A DNA stretch of 55,066 bases from Pelagibacteraceae bacterium AG-447-N18 (GTDB lineage: Bacteria; Pseudomonadota; Alphaproteobacteria; Pelagibacterales; Pelagibacteraceae): positions 1 through 55,066 of the forward strand of contig QCQE01000007.1 of NCBI GenBank assembly GCA_003212275.1, read 5' to 3'. The notes beneath the pieces were generated by a model. The model worked only from the letters and a program-made list of their open reading frames with translations. It was not told where the DNA came from and made no database searches. Both the position numbers and the translations under genes were made by a program. Below, piece by piece: positions 19,093 to 27,777 of the stretch. The number at the start of each line of letters is the position of its first letter. Positions within the stretch are counted from its first letter, which is position 1.

Positions 19093-19716
19093 CTATTTAG
19101 ATTTTCTTTTATAATTTTTGATTTCAGTCTGTGAGCTTCTCGTTAATGCTAATGATTTTTTCTTCACATTTTTTGTTATAACCGAACCAGCCCCAACCAT
19201 ACTATTCTCTTCGATTATAACTGGTGCTACCAATGATGAATTTGAACCAATAAAAACATTGTCTTTTATTTTAGTTTTACTCTTTTTCACTCCATCATAA
19301 TTACAAGTAATTGTTCCAGCGCCAATGTTGACTGATTTACCTATTTCACTATCACCGATATATGTTAGGTGGTTTACTTTTGAATTTATACCTAAAGTAC
19401 TTTTTTTTATTTCAACAAAATTTCCAATTTTTGAACCACTTTTTAAAACTACACCTGGTCTTATTCTGGCGTATGGTCCTACGTCTACTTTATTTTCTAT
19501 TTTACAATTTTCCAAATGAGAAAAAGATTTAATTGTTACATTGTTTCCAATTCTCACTTTTCGACCTATTACTACATAAGGTTCGATAATCACATTCTTA
19601 CCTATCTTGGTGTCTTTCGAAAAAAAAATTGTTTCCGGACCAATCATTTTTACTCCAACTTTTAAAAATTTTTTTCGAAGGTCATCTTGAAGCTTTTGTA
19701 AATTTAATTGTTTCAT
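19093..19716 (-). CDS. Stand-alone GlmU acetyltransferase (left-handed beta-helix) domain
   Basis: A 207-residue hexapeptide-repeat protein equal to the C-terminal half of GlmU. Residues R86, K104, H116, Y119, N130 and K145 match E. coli GlmU R333, K351, H363, Y366, N377 and K392 with one constant offset of 247, so the glucosamine-1-phosphate acetyltransferase site is intact. The first 30 residues correspond to the linker helix. The N-terminal uridyltransferase domain is not here: upstream is a 71-bp gap and then the divergent gph gene. UDP-GlcNAc synthesis would need that activity from another locus. Confidence 0.88.
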   Translation of the reverse strand: MKQLNLQKLQDDLRKKFLKVGVKMIGPETIFFSKDTKIGKNVIIEPYVVIGRKVRIGNNVTIKSFSHLENCKIENKVDVGPYARIRPGVVLKSGSKIGNFVEIKKSTLGINSKVNHLTYIGDSEIGKSVNIGAGTITCNYDGVKKSKTKIKDNVFIGSNSSLVAPVIIEENSMVGAGSVITKNVKKKSLALTRSSQTEIKNYKRKSK

Positions 19717-19787
19717 CTATAAAATCCTTTATATTAAGTATACATGTTTCTTAATTCACATAATATTTCTTAATAAAACTTTTAATT

Positions 19788-20471
19788 ATGCAACAAAATT
19801 TTACAATTCTTTTTGATTTAGATGGAACTTTAGTTGATACAGCACCAGATTTGATGCGTGCACATAATCATGTAATGAAAAAATTTGGTTATCCCACAAA
19901 GTCTACTGAGGAGATAAGGAATCTTGTAGGCCAAGGTGCAGGTGCAATGCTTGGAAGGTCAATTTGGGGGCAAGCTAAAAAAGAGTTTGGAAAAGTACAA
20001 GATGAAAAGATTAAAAATGAAATGATAAAAGATTTTACTGACTTCTACGGGAAAAATATTGTTAACGAAAGTACTCTGATAAATGGTGTAAAAGATTTTC
20101 TAATATGGTCAAAAAAAAATAATATTTCTATGGCTGTTTGCACAAATAAGACTGATTATTTGGCTGTCGATCTTTTAAAAAAAATTGGTATTTATGATTT
20201 TTTTGAATACGTTGCTGGTCATAACACATTTGATTATTGTAAGCCTGATCCAAGACATCTAACTTCTGTAATTGAAATATTACAAGGTGATATAAAAAAA
20301 TCATTAATGATTGGAGATAGTGAAACTGATGCAAATGCAGCAAAAAATGCTGGAATACCAGTTATCCTAATGGAAGATGGATATACTGAAAAAAAAACGA
20401 ACGAAATTTACCATAATCACTTAGTAAAAGACTTTATTGGTATCGAAAAGATTGTATCAAAATATCTTTAA
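19788..20471 (+). CDS. gph: Phosphoglycolate phosphatase-like HAD hydrolase
   Basis: A 227-residue HAD-superfamily phosphatase. LFDLDGTLVDTAPD (about residues 7-20) is motif I with the nucleophile Asp, VCTNKTD is motif II, the lysine in CKPDP is motif III, and MIGDSETDANAAKNAG is motif IV. The helical cap between motifs I and II and the LMRAHNHVMKKFGYP segment fit the Gph subgroup that removes 2-phosphoglycolate. Other small phosphate esters are possible substrates. It diverges from the glmU-like gene. Confidence 0.85.
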   Translation: MQQNFTILFDLDGTLVDTAPDLMRAHNHVMKKFGYPTKSTEEIRNLVGQGAGAMLGRSIWGQAKKEFGKVQDEKIKNEMIKDFTDFYGKNIVNESTLINGVKDFLIWSKKNNISMAVCTNKTDYLAVDLLKKIGIYDFFEYVAGHNTFDYCKPDPRHLTSVIEILQGDIKKSLMIGDSETDANAAKNAGIPVILMEDGYTEKKTNEIYHNHLVKDFIGIEKIVSKYL

Positions 20472-20525
20472 TATTGATTATTTTTTTTTAACTATTAAAA
20501 CCAATCTCGTTAATTAGGAGTTATT

Positions 20526-22028
20526 TTGATAGTTCATAAAATAAAAGTTTACCCATCTAAAATTCATTTACCAAAAAAAAATCAACTTGCATGGAAAATT
20601 GCAGAAATTGCAAGTGATAATTCTAAATTAAATAAAGATGCGATTGAAATGTCAATTAATAGGATTATTGACAATGCATCAGTTGCAATAGCTTCACTTA
20701 ATAGAAAACCAGTTGTTTCATCCAGAGAAATGGCTTTGAAGCATTCAAGAAGAAATGGTGCAACGTTATTTGGTGTTAATAATAAATTAAAATTTGATTG
20801 TGAGTGGGCAGCATGGTCTAATGGGACTGCTGTAAGGGAATTAGATTTTCATGATACTTTTTTAGCGGCCGACTATAGTCATCCAGGGGATAACATTCCT
20901 CCACTGATAAGTGTTGCTCAGCAAAATAAAAAAAGTGGTTTAGATCTTTTGAGAGGAATAATTACAGCTTATGAAGTCCAGGTTAATTTAGTTAAAGGAA
21001 TATGTTTACATAAACATAAGGTAGATCACATAGCTCACCTTGGTCCAAGTGTTGCAGCTGGGATTGGTTCAATGTTAAGATTAAAAACTGAAACTATTTA
21101 TCAAGCTGTTCAGCAGGCATTACATACAACAATCTCTACAAGACAATCTAGAAAAGGAGAAATTTCGAGTTGGAAAGCTTATGCTCCCGCACATGCAGGA
21201 AAACTTGCTATAGAGGCCGTTGATAGAGTTATGCGTGGTGAGGGGGCACCAAGTCCAATTTATGAAGGTGAGGATAGTGTGATAGCAAGAATTCTTGATG
21301 GTAAGAAGGCTTTATATAAAATTTCATTACCAAAAAAAGGTGAGACAAAAAAAGCTATTCTTGAAACTTACACAAAAGAATATTCTGCAGAATATCAATC
21401 TCAAGCTTTAATTGACTTAGCAAAAAAACTTAAAAAAAAAGTTCAAAATCTTAATCAGATCAAAAAAATAGATATTTTTACAAGTCACCACACTCATTAT
21501 GTAATAGGAACAGGTGCGAACGATCCACAAAAAATGGATCCTAATGCTACCAGAGAAACATTAGATCACTCAATAATGTATATATTTGCTGTTGCACTTG
21601 AGGATGGTACTTGGCATCATATAAAATCTTATACAAAAGCAAGAGCTAAAAGAAAGAGTACAATTAAAATATGGAAATCAATAAAAACTCATGAAGATAA
21701 AAAATGGACTAAAAAATATCATGATCCTAATCCTCGAAAGAAAGCATTTGGTGCAAAAGTAGTAATAACTCTAAATAATGGTAAAAAAATTACTGAACAG
21801 CAAGGTGTAGCAGATGCTCATCCTTATGGTTTACGACCTTTTAAAAGAAAAAATTATATCAATAAATTCCTAACTTTAACGGAAAATATCATAGATAAAA
21901 AAGAAAGTGATCGATTTTTAAAGATGGTGCAAAATCTAAAAAAATTAAAGCCAGGCCAATTGGATAAATTAAATATTGAAGTTAAAAAGATTAAATTGAA
22001 AAGAAATTTTAAAAAAGGTATTTTTTAA
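20526..22028 (+). CDS. prpD: MmgE/PrpD family 2-methylcitrate dehydratase
   Basis: A 500-residue PrpD-type enzyme, expected to dehydrate 2-methylcitrate in propionate breakdown. Visible motifs are [28 protein letters not shown], the [23 protein letters not shown] segment and [19 protein letters not shown]. The start is a TTG: an AGGAG sequence at 20516-20520 lies five bases upstream and the reading enters the conserved N-terminus directly. It is followed by prpB and prpC, each sharing a TAATG junction, so the three are translationally linked. Length is typical. Confidence 0.92.
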   Translation: MIVHKIKVYPSKIHLPKKNQLAWKIAEIASDNSKLNKDAIEMSINRIIDNASVAIASLNRKPVVSSREMALKHSRRNGATLFGVNNKLKFDCEWAAWSNGTAVRELDFHDTFLAADYSHPGDNIPPLISVAQQNKKSGLDLLRGIITAYEVQVNLVKGICLHKHKVDHIAHLGPSVAAGIGSMLRLKTETIYQAVQQALHTTISTRQSRKGEISSWKAYAPAHAGKLAIEAVDRVMRGEGAPSPIYEGEDSVIARILDGKKALYKISLPKKGETKKAILETYTKEYSAEYQSQALIDLAKKLKKKVQNLNQIKKIDIFTSHHTHYVIGTGANDPQKMDPNATRETLDHSIMYIFAVALEDGTWHHIKSYTKARAKRKSTIKIWKSIKTHEDKKWTKKYHDPNPRKKAFGAKVVITLNNGKKITEQQGVADAHPYGLRPFKRKNYINKFLTLTENIIDKKESDRFLKMVQNLKKLKPGQLDKLNIEVKKIKLKRNFKKGIF

Positions 22029-22924
22029 TGCACTTTATTGAAAAAGAGCCAACACAAAAAAGAATAGATTTTGTTAATAAATTAAAATCTAACAAAATTC
22101 TAAGAGTTCCTGGAGCCTATAATCCTTTAACCGCAAAGTTAATTGAAGAAATCGGTTACGATGCGGTTTATGTGTCTGGTGGAGTTATGGCAAATGATCT
22201 TGGCTTTCCAGATATTGGTTTAACTACATTGCAGGATGTTAGTACAAGGTCTTACCTTATTTCACGAGTAACCAACCTTCCAACAATTGTTGATATTGAT
22301 ACTGGATTTAAATCTTGTAAAGAAACGATTAAAACTTTTGAGGAATTTGGAATTACAGCTGTTCATTTAGAGGATCAAATTGAGAGAAAAAGATGTGGAC
22401 ACCTAGACAATAAAGAATTGATATCAACAGAAGCTATGGTTAAAAAAATTAAAGAATGTGTATCAGCAAAAAAAGATGAAAATTTTAAAATTATAGCGAG
22501 ATCTGATGCAAAAAGTGTTGAGGGAATAGATAAAATGATAGATAGATGTAAAGCTTATGTAGATGCTGGAGCAGAAATAATTTTCCCTGAGGCTTTACAT
22601 GATGAAAAAGATTTTGAAAAAGTAAGGAAAGAACTTTCTTGTTACTTACTAGCTAATATGACTGAATTTGGTAAATCAAAATTATTTAATTATAAAGAAT
22701 TAGAAAAATTTGGATACAATATTGTAATTTATCCAGTAACCACCCAAAGACTAGCTATGAAAAATGTTGAAGATGGATTACGAGACATTTATGCAAATGG
22801 ACATCAAAATAATATTATAGATAAAATGCAAACAAGAAAAAGGCTTTATGAACTTGTTGATTATGAAAAGTACAATAGTTTGGATGAAAAAATTTATAAC
22901 TTTAGTACCAAGGGACATGAATAA
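22028..22924 (+). CDS. prpB: 2-Methylisocitrate lyase
   Basis: A 298-residue isocitrate lyase/PEP mutase-superfamily enzyme that splits 2-methylisocitrate into pyruvate and succinate. GAYNPLTAKLIEEIGYDAVYVSGG begins the barrel, VDIDTGF supplies the Mg-binding Asp residues, and HLEDQIERKRCGH holds the catalytic KRCGH. IARSDAKSVEG and ANMTEFGKS complete the site. Middle gene of prpDBC. Confidence 0.94.
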   Translation: MHFIEKEPTQKRIDFVNKLKSNKILRVPGAYNPLTAKLIEEIGYDAVYVSGGVMANDLGFPDIGLTTLQDVSTRSYLISRVTNLPTIVDIDTGFKSCKETIKTFEEFGITAVHLEDQIERKRCGHLDNKELISTEAMVKKIKECVSAKKDENFKIIARSDAKSVEGIDKMIDRCKAYVDAGAEIIFPEALHDEKDFEKVRKELSCYLLANMTEFGKSKLFNYKELEKFGYNIVIYPVTTQRLAMKNVEDGLRDIYANGHQNNIIDKMQTRKRLYELVDYEKYNSLDEKIYNFSTKGHE

Positions 22925-24048
22925 TGAGTGATGATATTAAAAAAGGTTTACTAGGAATAGTTGTTGATGAAACTGAAGTTTCTAAAGTTATGCCTGAAAT
23001 TAACTCTCTTACATATAGAGGTTATGCAGCTCAAGATTTATGTGAATATTGTAGATTTGAAGAAGTGGCTTATTTAATTTTAAATAAGGATTTACCAAAT
23101 ACAATACAACTTAGAAAGTTTGAAAAAGAGGAAAAAAATAATAGAGACTTGTCCAAAGATCTTTATTCAATGATTAAAAAGATGCCAAAAAAATCTCATC
23201 CAATGGATGTTGCCAGAACGGCAGTAAGCATAATGGGGCTTGAAGACAAAGAGACGACTGATTCCTCGGAGGAAGCAAATATGAGAAAAGCTATAAGAAT
23301 TTTGGCAAAAACCCCGACAGCATTAGCCGCTTTTTATAGAATAAGAAAAGGGAAAAATATTATTAAACCAAAGAAAAATCTTAACATAGCGGAGAATTTT
23401 TTCTATATGTGCTTTGGAAAAGTTCCACAGAAAGAAATTGTAAAAGCATTTGATGTATCTTTAATCTTATATGCCGAACATGGCTTTAATGTTTCAACAT
23501 TTACAGCAAGAACAATCACAAGTAGTTTGTCAGACATTCATGGAGCAATAACTGGAGCAATAGCAAGTTTAAAAGGTCCTCTTCATGGTGGTGCTAATGA
23601 AGAGGTTATGCACATGATGAATAAAATTAAATCTCCAAATAATGCTCTCAAGTGGATAAATAATGCATTAGATAAAAAAGAAGTAGTGATGGGTTTTGGT
23701 CATAGAGTTTATAAATCAGGTGACTCTAGAGTTCCGACTATGAGAAAATATTTTGCTAAAGTTGCAAAAATAAAAAAGGATAAAAAATTTGAAAAAATTT
23801 ACGATATTGTTGAAAAAGTAATGATAAATAGAAAAAATATTCATCCAAATGTCGATTATCCAACTGGTCCCACTTACCATTTAATGGGATTCGATACTGA
23901 TTTTTTTACACCAATATTTGTCATTTCAAGAATCACCGGTTGGTCGGCACATATAATGGAGCAACATGCTGCAAATAAGCTTATAAGACCATTAGCGAGC
24001 TATAAAGGCAACAAACAAAGAAAAGTATTACAATTAAATCAGAGATAA
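22924..24048 (+). CDS. prpC: 2-Methylcitrate synthase
   Basis: A 374-residue type II citrate synthase-fold enzyme condensing propionyl-CoA with oxaloacetate. GLLGIVVDETEVS at the N-terminus, EHGFNVSTFTAR (catalytic His region), LKGPLHGGANEEVM, GFGHRVYKSGDSR and the IRPLASYKG tail are all characteristic. Prokaryotic citrate synthase is the alternative, but the prpD-prpB context and short N-terminus favour methylcitrate synthase. It converges with the FkbM gene, four bases apart. Confidence 0.92.
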   Translation: MSDDIKKGLLGIVVDETEVSKVMPEINSLTYRGYAAQDLCEYCRFEEVAYLILNKDLPNTIQLRKFEKEEKNNRDLSKDLYSMIKKMPKKSHPMDVARTAVSIMGLEDKETTDSSEEANMRKAIRILAKTPTALAAFYRIRKGKNIIKPKKNLNIAENFFYMCFGKVPQKEIVKAFDVSLILYAEHGFNVSTFTARTITSSLSDIHGAITGAIASLKGPLHGGANEEVMHMMNKIKSPNNALKWINNALDKKEVVMGFGHRVYKSGDSRVPTMRKYFAKVAKIKKDKKFEKIYDIVEKVMINRKNIHPNVDYPTGPTYHLMGFDTDFFTPIFVISRITGWSAHIMEQHAANKLIRPLASYKGNKQRKVLQLNQR

Positions 24049-24052
24049 ATAC

Positions 24053-24664
24053 TTATTTGCTTGCCAAAATATTCTCTTTGTCTATTTGCTGAAGTTTATA
24101 GCCGTTTGACTTAAGTTTTTCCTCAATTTCTTGTAATTTTTTTCCCTCTACAAAAGTACCATCAAAATGTTTTGATTCAAAAAGTATCTTATTTATCTCT
24201 ATTTTCTGAAAATTTATTGAATTCATAATTTTATATTCTGCACCTTCTACATCTAATTGAAGTTTATCAATTGATTTAATTGAGTATTTTTGAGTTAAAT
24301 CGTCAAAAGTAATAAATTCAATTTGAATAGTTTCTATATCATCATCCTTTATATCAAATCTTTTATTTTTATGATTTAAAATATGATTTTTATCAAAAGA
24401 TCCTATTTGACTCGCCCAATGCTTTCCGAGTTTGGCTATCGACTCTTTTTTTACATAATAAAAAAAATCTTTTTTAGATTTATCTATTATTGCATTTTTA
24501 CAGATTGTAATTTTTGGATCATCCTTGTATTCAGAATCTAATATTTCATAATTATAAGGAACAGGTTCAACTAAAAGAATGTTCCTATCTTGATATTCAG
24601 CTACTAAATCTTTTAAATAAAGTCCTGAATGTGCTCCAATAACTACTAGACCAAAGTCTTGCAC
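24053..24664 (-). CDS. FkbM family SAM-dependent methyltransferase
   Basis: A 203-residue Rossmann-fold methyltransferase. LVVIGAHSGLYLKDLV is the SAM-binding loop, LLVEPVPYN the acidic strand, and KLQLDVEGAEYKIM is the FkbM signature strand. FkbM enzymes O-methylate sugars or natural products, often at the cell surface. The start is a GTG seven bases after nrdB; no ATG precedes the SAM loop and an in-frame stop lies just upstream. The GIG of the usual GxGxG reads GAHSG here. The substrate is unknown. Confidence 0.75.
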   Translation of the reverse strand: MQDFGLVVIGAHSGLYLKDLVAEYQDRNILLVEPVPYNYEILDSEYKDDPKITICKNAIIDKSKKDFFYYVKKESIAKLGKHWASQIGSFDKNHILNHKNKRFDIKDDDIETIQIEFITFDDLTQKYSIKSIDKLQLDVEGAEYKIMNSINFQKIEINKILFESKHFDGTFVEGKKLQEIEEKLKSNGYKLQQIDKENILASK

Positions 24665-24670
24665 TTGATA

Positions 24671-25687
24671 TTAACTAAATGCTTCTACCCAAGTCCCTTG
24701 AGTTGATGCTTTAGAATATTCTGTTGCACGACCTTCAAAAAAGTTCATATGCTCAACAGCATTTAACATGGTATCAAGCCATCCTAGAGGATTTTTTTCT
24801 ACATCATAAATTGGTTCAAGACCTAATTGGACTAATCTTCTATTACCAATAAATCTAATGTAATCTTTAACCTCTTGTGCAGTTAAGCCCTCCATCGGAC
24901 CCATCTCAAAAGCTAAATCAATAAAAGAATCTTCGTGCTCTACGATTGTTCTGCAAGCTTCATAAAGTTCTTTTTTTAATTTTGGTGTCCAGATTTCTGG
25001 ATTTTCTTTAATGAACTCTTTAAAAATTCTTATCATAGAATTACAATGAAGAGTTTCGTCTCTAACCGACCAAGTTACTATCTGGCCCATGCCTTTCATT
25101 TTATTATGTCTTGGAAAATTTAACAGAATTGCAAAACTCGCAAATAACTGAAGTCCTTCTGTAAAAGCACTAAATACTGCAACAGTTTTAGCTATATCTT
25201 CTTTTGAGTTAACATTAAATCCTTGCATGTAGTCATATTTATCTTTCATCTCTTTGTATTTCATGAAAGCTGAATATTCTGATTCAGGCATTCCAATTGT
25301 ATCAAGTAAATGAGAATAAGCTGCTACATGTACAGTTTCCATAGATGCAAAAGCAGTCATCATCATTAAAACTTCTGTTGGTTTAAAAACTGTTGTGTAA
25401 TGTCTTAAGTAACAATTATTTACTTCAACGTCCGCTTGAGTAAAGAATCTAAAAATTTGAGTTAAAAGATTTTTTTCTGGTTGAGACAAGTTTTTTTGCC
25501 AATCTCTTACATCATCTCCAAGTGGAACCTCTTCTGGTAACCAATGTATTCTTTGTTGGGTTAACCAAGCGTCATAGCACCATGGATATCTAAATGGCTT
25601 ATATACAGGGTTCTCAACTAATAAACCCATCTTTTTTGGTTGAATTATTTCTTTATTTTCTGTCTTAATTTTATCTGCTACTGACAT
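24671..25687 (-). CDS. nrdB: Ribonucleotide reductase class I, beta subunit
   Basis: About 338 residues. Holds the di-iron centre and stable tyrosyl radical that start dNTP synthesis. ETVHVAAY matches E. coli E115-x2-H118-x3-Y122, so the radical tyrosine is present; FTEGLQLF and RDETLHCNS supply the other Glu and His ligands. I choose the ATG at 25687: GAGGAG lies eight bases upstream, while the GTG at 25696 would sit on top of that sequence. Its start overlaps the nrdA stop. No N-terminal ATP-cone is present. Confidence 0.95.
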   Translation of the reverse strand: MSVADKIKTENKEIIQPKKMGLLVENPVYKPFRYPWCYDAWLTQQRIHWLPEEVPLGDDVRDWQKNLSQPEKNLLTQIFRFFTQADVEVNNCYLRHYTTVFKPTEVLMMMTAFASMETVHVAAYSHLLDTIGMPESEYSAFMKYKEMKDKYDYMQGFNVNSKEDIAKTVAVFSAFTEGLQLFASFAILLNFPRHNKMKGMGQIVTWSVRDETLHCNSMIRIFKEFIKENPEIWTPKLKKELYEACRTIVEHEDSFIDLAFEMGPMEGLTAQEVKDYIRFIGNRRLVQLGLEPIYDVEKNPLGWLDTMLNAVEHMNFFEGRATEYSKASTQGTWVEAFS

Positions 25688-27618
25688 GATAAACACTCCT
25701 CATATTCTGGTTGATCGTTAGTTTGTTGGTTTTTTGATTTATATACATTGGCTGTTATATCAGTTGATTTTGCATTATTGATATTTTCAGCTCTTTGAAT
25801 TGATTTTGATCTACAATAGTAAAGGCTTTTAAGACCCTTTTTCCATGCATCAAAATGAATTCTATGTAATTCTTTTTTATGAACATCAGCCGGTAAAAAT
25901 AAATTTACCGATTGTGCTTGAGAAATGTATTGAGTTCTGTCTCCACTCAGTTCAACAATCCACTTTTGATTTAACTCAAAAGCAGTTTTAAAAACATCCT
26001 TCTCTAAATTTGTTAAAAAATCTAAGTGAGATACTGATCCTTGATTAGTTGTTATTGTTGACCAAGTTTCGTCATCGTTTTTACCATGACCATCTAAAAT
26101 TTCCTCTAAATATCTATTTCTAACATTAAAGGATCCAGATAGAGTTTTATGTGTATAACTATTGGCTGCAATCGGTTCAACACCAGGAGAAGCTCCTCCA
26201 CAAATAATGGAAATAGAGGCCGTTGGAGCTATTGCTGTTTTGTTAGAAAATCTTTCATTAAATCCGTATTCTGCTGCATCTGGGCACGAACCTCGCTCTT
26301 CAGCTAATTCTTTTGATGCTTTATTAACCTGTTCATCAATTTGTTTGAATATTTTTTTATTCCAAGATTTAGCCATTACAGACTCAAGTGGAATTCTATG
26401 CTTTTGCAAAAAGGAGTGAAAACCCATAACTCCAAGGCCAACACTTCTTTCTCTCTCTGCAGAATATTTTGCATCTTTAAATTGGTCTGGAGCCTTATTA
26501 ATAAAGTCTGATAAGACGTTATCTAAAAATCTCATTACATCACTAATCATGTTTGAATCATCTTTCCATTCATCATATTTTTCTAAATTTAAGGATGATA
26601 AACAACAAACCGCTGTTCGATCTCTACCATCTTTGTCAATACCTGTAGGGAGAGTTATTTCACTGCACAAGTTAGAAGTTTTGACAGTTAGGTTTGCAAG
26701 TTTATGATGTTGTGGGATTTGTCTGTTAACAGTATCGATATAAATAATATACGGCTCACCAGTTTCAATTCTAGCAGTTAACAATCTAATCCATAAATTT
26801 CTTGCAGATATAGTTTGTTGAATAGATCCATCAGCTGGACTTTTAAGTGCCCACTGATCATCAGTTTCAACAGCACGCATAAATGCATCTGAAACTAAAA
26901 CTCCGTGATGTAAATTTAAAGCTTTTCTGTTTGGATCACCACCAGTTGGTCTTCTCATTTCAATAAACTCTTCTATTTCAGGATGATCAATAGGAAGATA
27001 ACAGGCTGCCGAGCCTCTTCTTAAAGATCCTTGACTGATTGCCATAGTTAAAGAATCCATAACTTTAATAAATGGAATTATCCCAGAAGTTTTTCCAACC
27101 TTACCAATCTTTTCACCAATTGATCTTAAATTACCCCAGTAACTTCCTATACCTCCGCCCTTAGCAGCTAGCCAAACATTTTCACTCCAAAGATCCAAAA
27201 TACCACCTAGACTATCTGAAGCTTCGTTTAAAAAACAAGAAATGGGTAATCCTCTTTTAGTTCCACCATTTGACAAAACTGGAGTTGCTGGCATGAACCA
27301 AAGATTGCTAATGTAATTGTAAATTCTTTGAGCATGTAAATTATCATCAGCATATGTGCTTGCTACTCTCGCAAACAAGTCTTGATAAGACTCATTATGA
27401 CCAAGATATCTATCTTTCAATGTTGCCTTACCAAAATCAGTTAAGTTTGCATCTCGAGAACGATCTATTTTGATTATGATACCTTTGTCATTCTGAAAAA
27501 GTTCAGTTTCGTTGTTAAGCGAAAAAAGGTCCGGTCTATTATTTTTTTCTACTTCTTTAACTTGTGGGCTATATTCAGAGACAGCTTTCTTTAGGGCCTG
27601 CGATAGAATTTTATTCAT
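25678..27618 (-). CDS. nrdA: Ribonucleotide reductase class I, alpha subunit
   Basis: A 646-residue catalytic subunit reducing ribonucleoside diphosphates. ISCFLN holds the first redox cysteine, SNLCSEI the Asn-x-Cys-x-Glu thiyl-radical site, VCCLSSLNL the partner cysteine, LYYCRS the two radical-transfer tyrosines, and the C-terminus CLSCQ the thioredoxin-accessible CxxC. It is about 115 residues shorter than E. coli NrdA, and the N-terminus shows no ATP-cone, so the dATP off-switch appears absent. It is the first gene of nrdA-nrdB, behind a tandem NrdR box. The ATG has no Shine-Dalgarno sequence. Confidence 0.95.
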   Translation of the reverse strand: MNKILSQALKKAVSEYSPQVKEVEKNNRPDLFSLNNETELFQNDKGIIIKIDRSRDANLTDFGKATLKDRYLGHNESYQDLFARVASTYADDNLHAQRIYNYISNLWFMPATPVLSNGGTKRGLPISCFLNEASDSLGGILDLWSENVWLAAKGGGIGSYWGNLRSIGEKIGKVGKTSGIIPFIKVMDSLTMAISQGSLRRGSAACYLPIDHPEIEEFIEMRRPTGGDPNRKALNLHHGVLVSDAFMRAVETDDQWALKSPADGSIQQTISARNLWIRLLTARIETGEPYIIYIDTVNRQIPQHHKLANLTVKTSNLCSEITLPTGIDKDGRDRTAVCCLSSLNLEKYDEWKDDSNMISDVMRFLDNVLSDFINKAPDQFKDAKYSAERERSVGLGVMGFHSFLQKHRIPLESVMAKSWNKKIFKQIDEQVNKASKELAEERGSCPDAAEYGFNERFSNKTAIAPTASISIICGGASPGVEPIAANSYTHKTLSGSFNVRNRYLEEILDGHGKNDDETWSTITTNQGSVSHLDFLTNLEKDVFKTAFELNQKWIVELSGDRTQYISQAQSVNLFLPADVHKKELHRIHFDAWKKGLKSLYYCRSKSIQRAENINNAKSTDITANVYKSKNQQTNDQPEYEECLSCQ

Positions 27619-27626
27619 ATTTTTGT

Positions 27627-27655
27627 ATTATATTTTGTTATTATTACGAAAACAA
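27627..27655 (-). promoter_or_regulatory. Predicted nrdAB promoter
   Basis: Minus-strand TTGTTT (27655-27650), a 17-bp spacer and a perfect TATAAT (27632-27627). The expected start near 27620 is only about two bases before the nrdA ATG at 27618, so the message would be leaderless. The -35 box is overlapped by the proximal NrdR box. Confidence 0.55.
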
Positions 27656-27668
27656 CTATATGTTGTGT
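27653..27668. promoter_or_regulatory. NrdR box 1 (nrdAB, proximal)
   Basis: CAACTATATGTTGTGT fits the known NrdR consensus acaCwAtATaTwgtgt at 13 of 16 positions. It overlaps the -35 element of nrdA, where binding of the Zn-finger/ATP-cone repressor NrdR would block RNA polymerase. Confidence 0.65.
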
Positions 27669-27683
27669 GCGCTAAGCGTTAAT

Positions 27684-27699
27684 ACACTATATAAACAAC
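27684..27699. promoter_or_regulatory. NrdR box 2 (nrdAB, distal)
   Basis: ACACTATATAAACAAC matches the first ten positions of the NrdR consensus and is weaker in the second half. It begins 31 bp from box 1, leaving a 15-bp gap. That three-turn spacing on the same helix face is the hallmark of paired NrdR sites. Confidence 0.55.
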
Positions 27700-27777
27700 A
27701 AATCAACAGAACATTTATAGAACACAAGGAAAAAAAATCAATAAAAAAATTAAAAAAAATGTAAGTAATTAACAATA

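Noticed and set aside
25688..25696. GTG start for nrdB three codons upstream of the ATG
   Set aside because: The GAGGAG ribosome-binding sequence overlaps this GTG; it is placed correctly only for the ATG at 25687.
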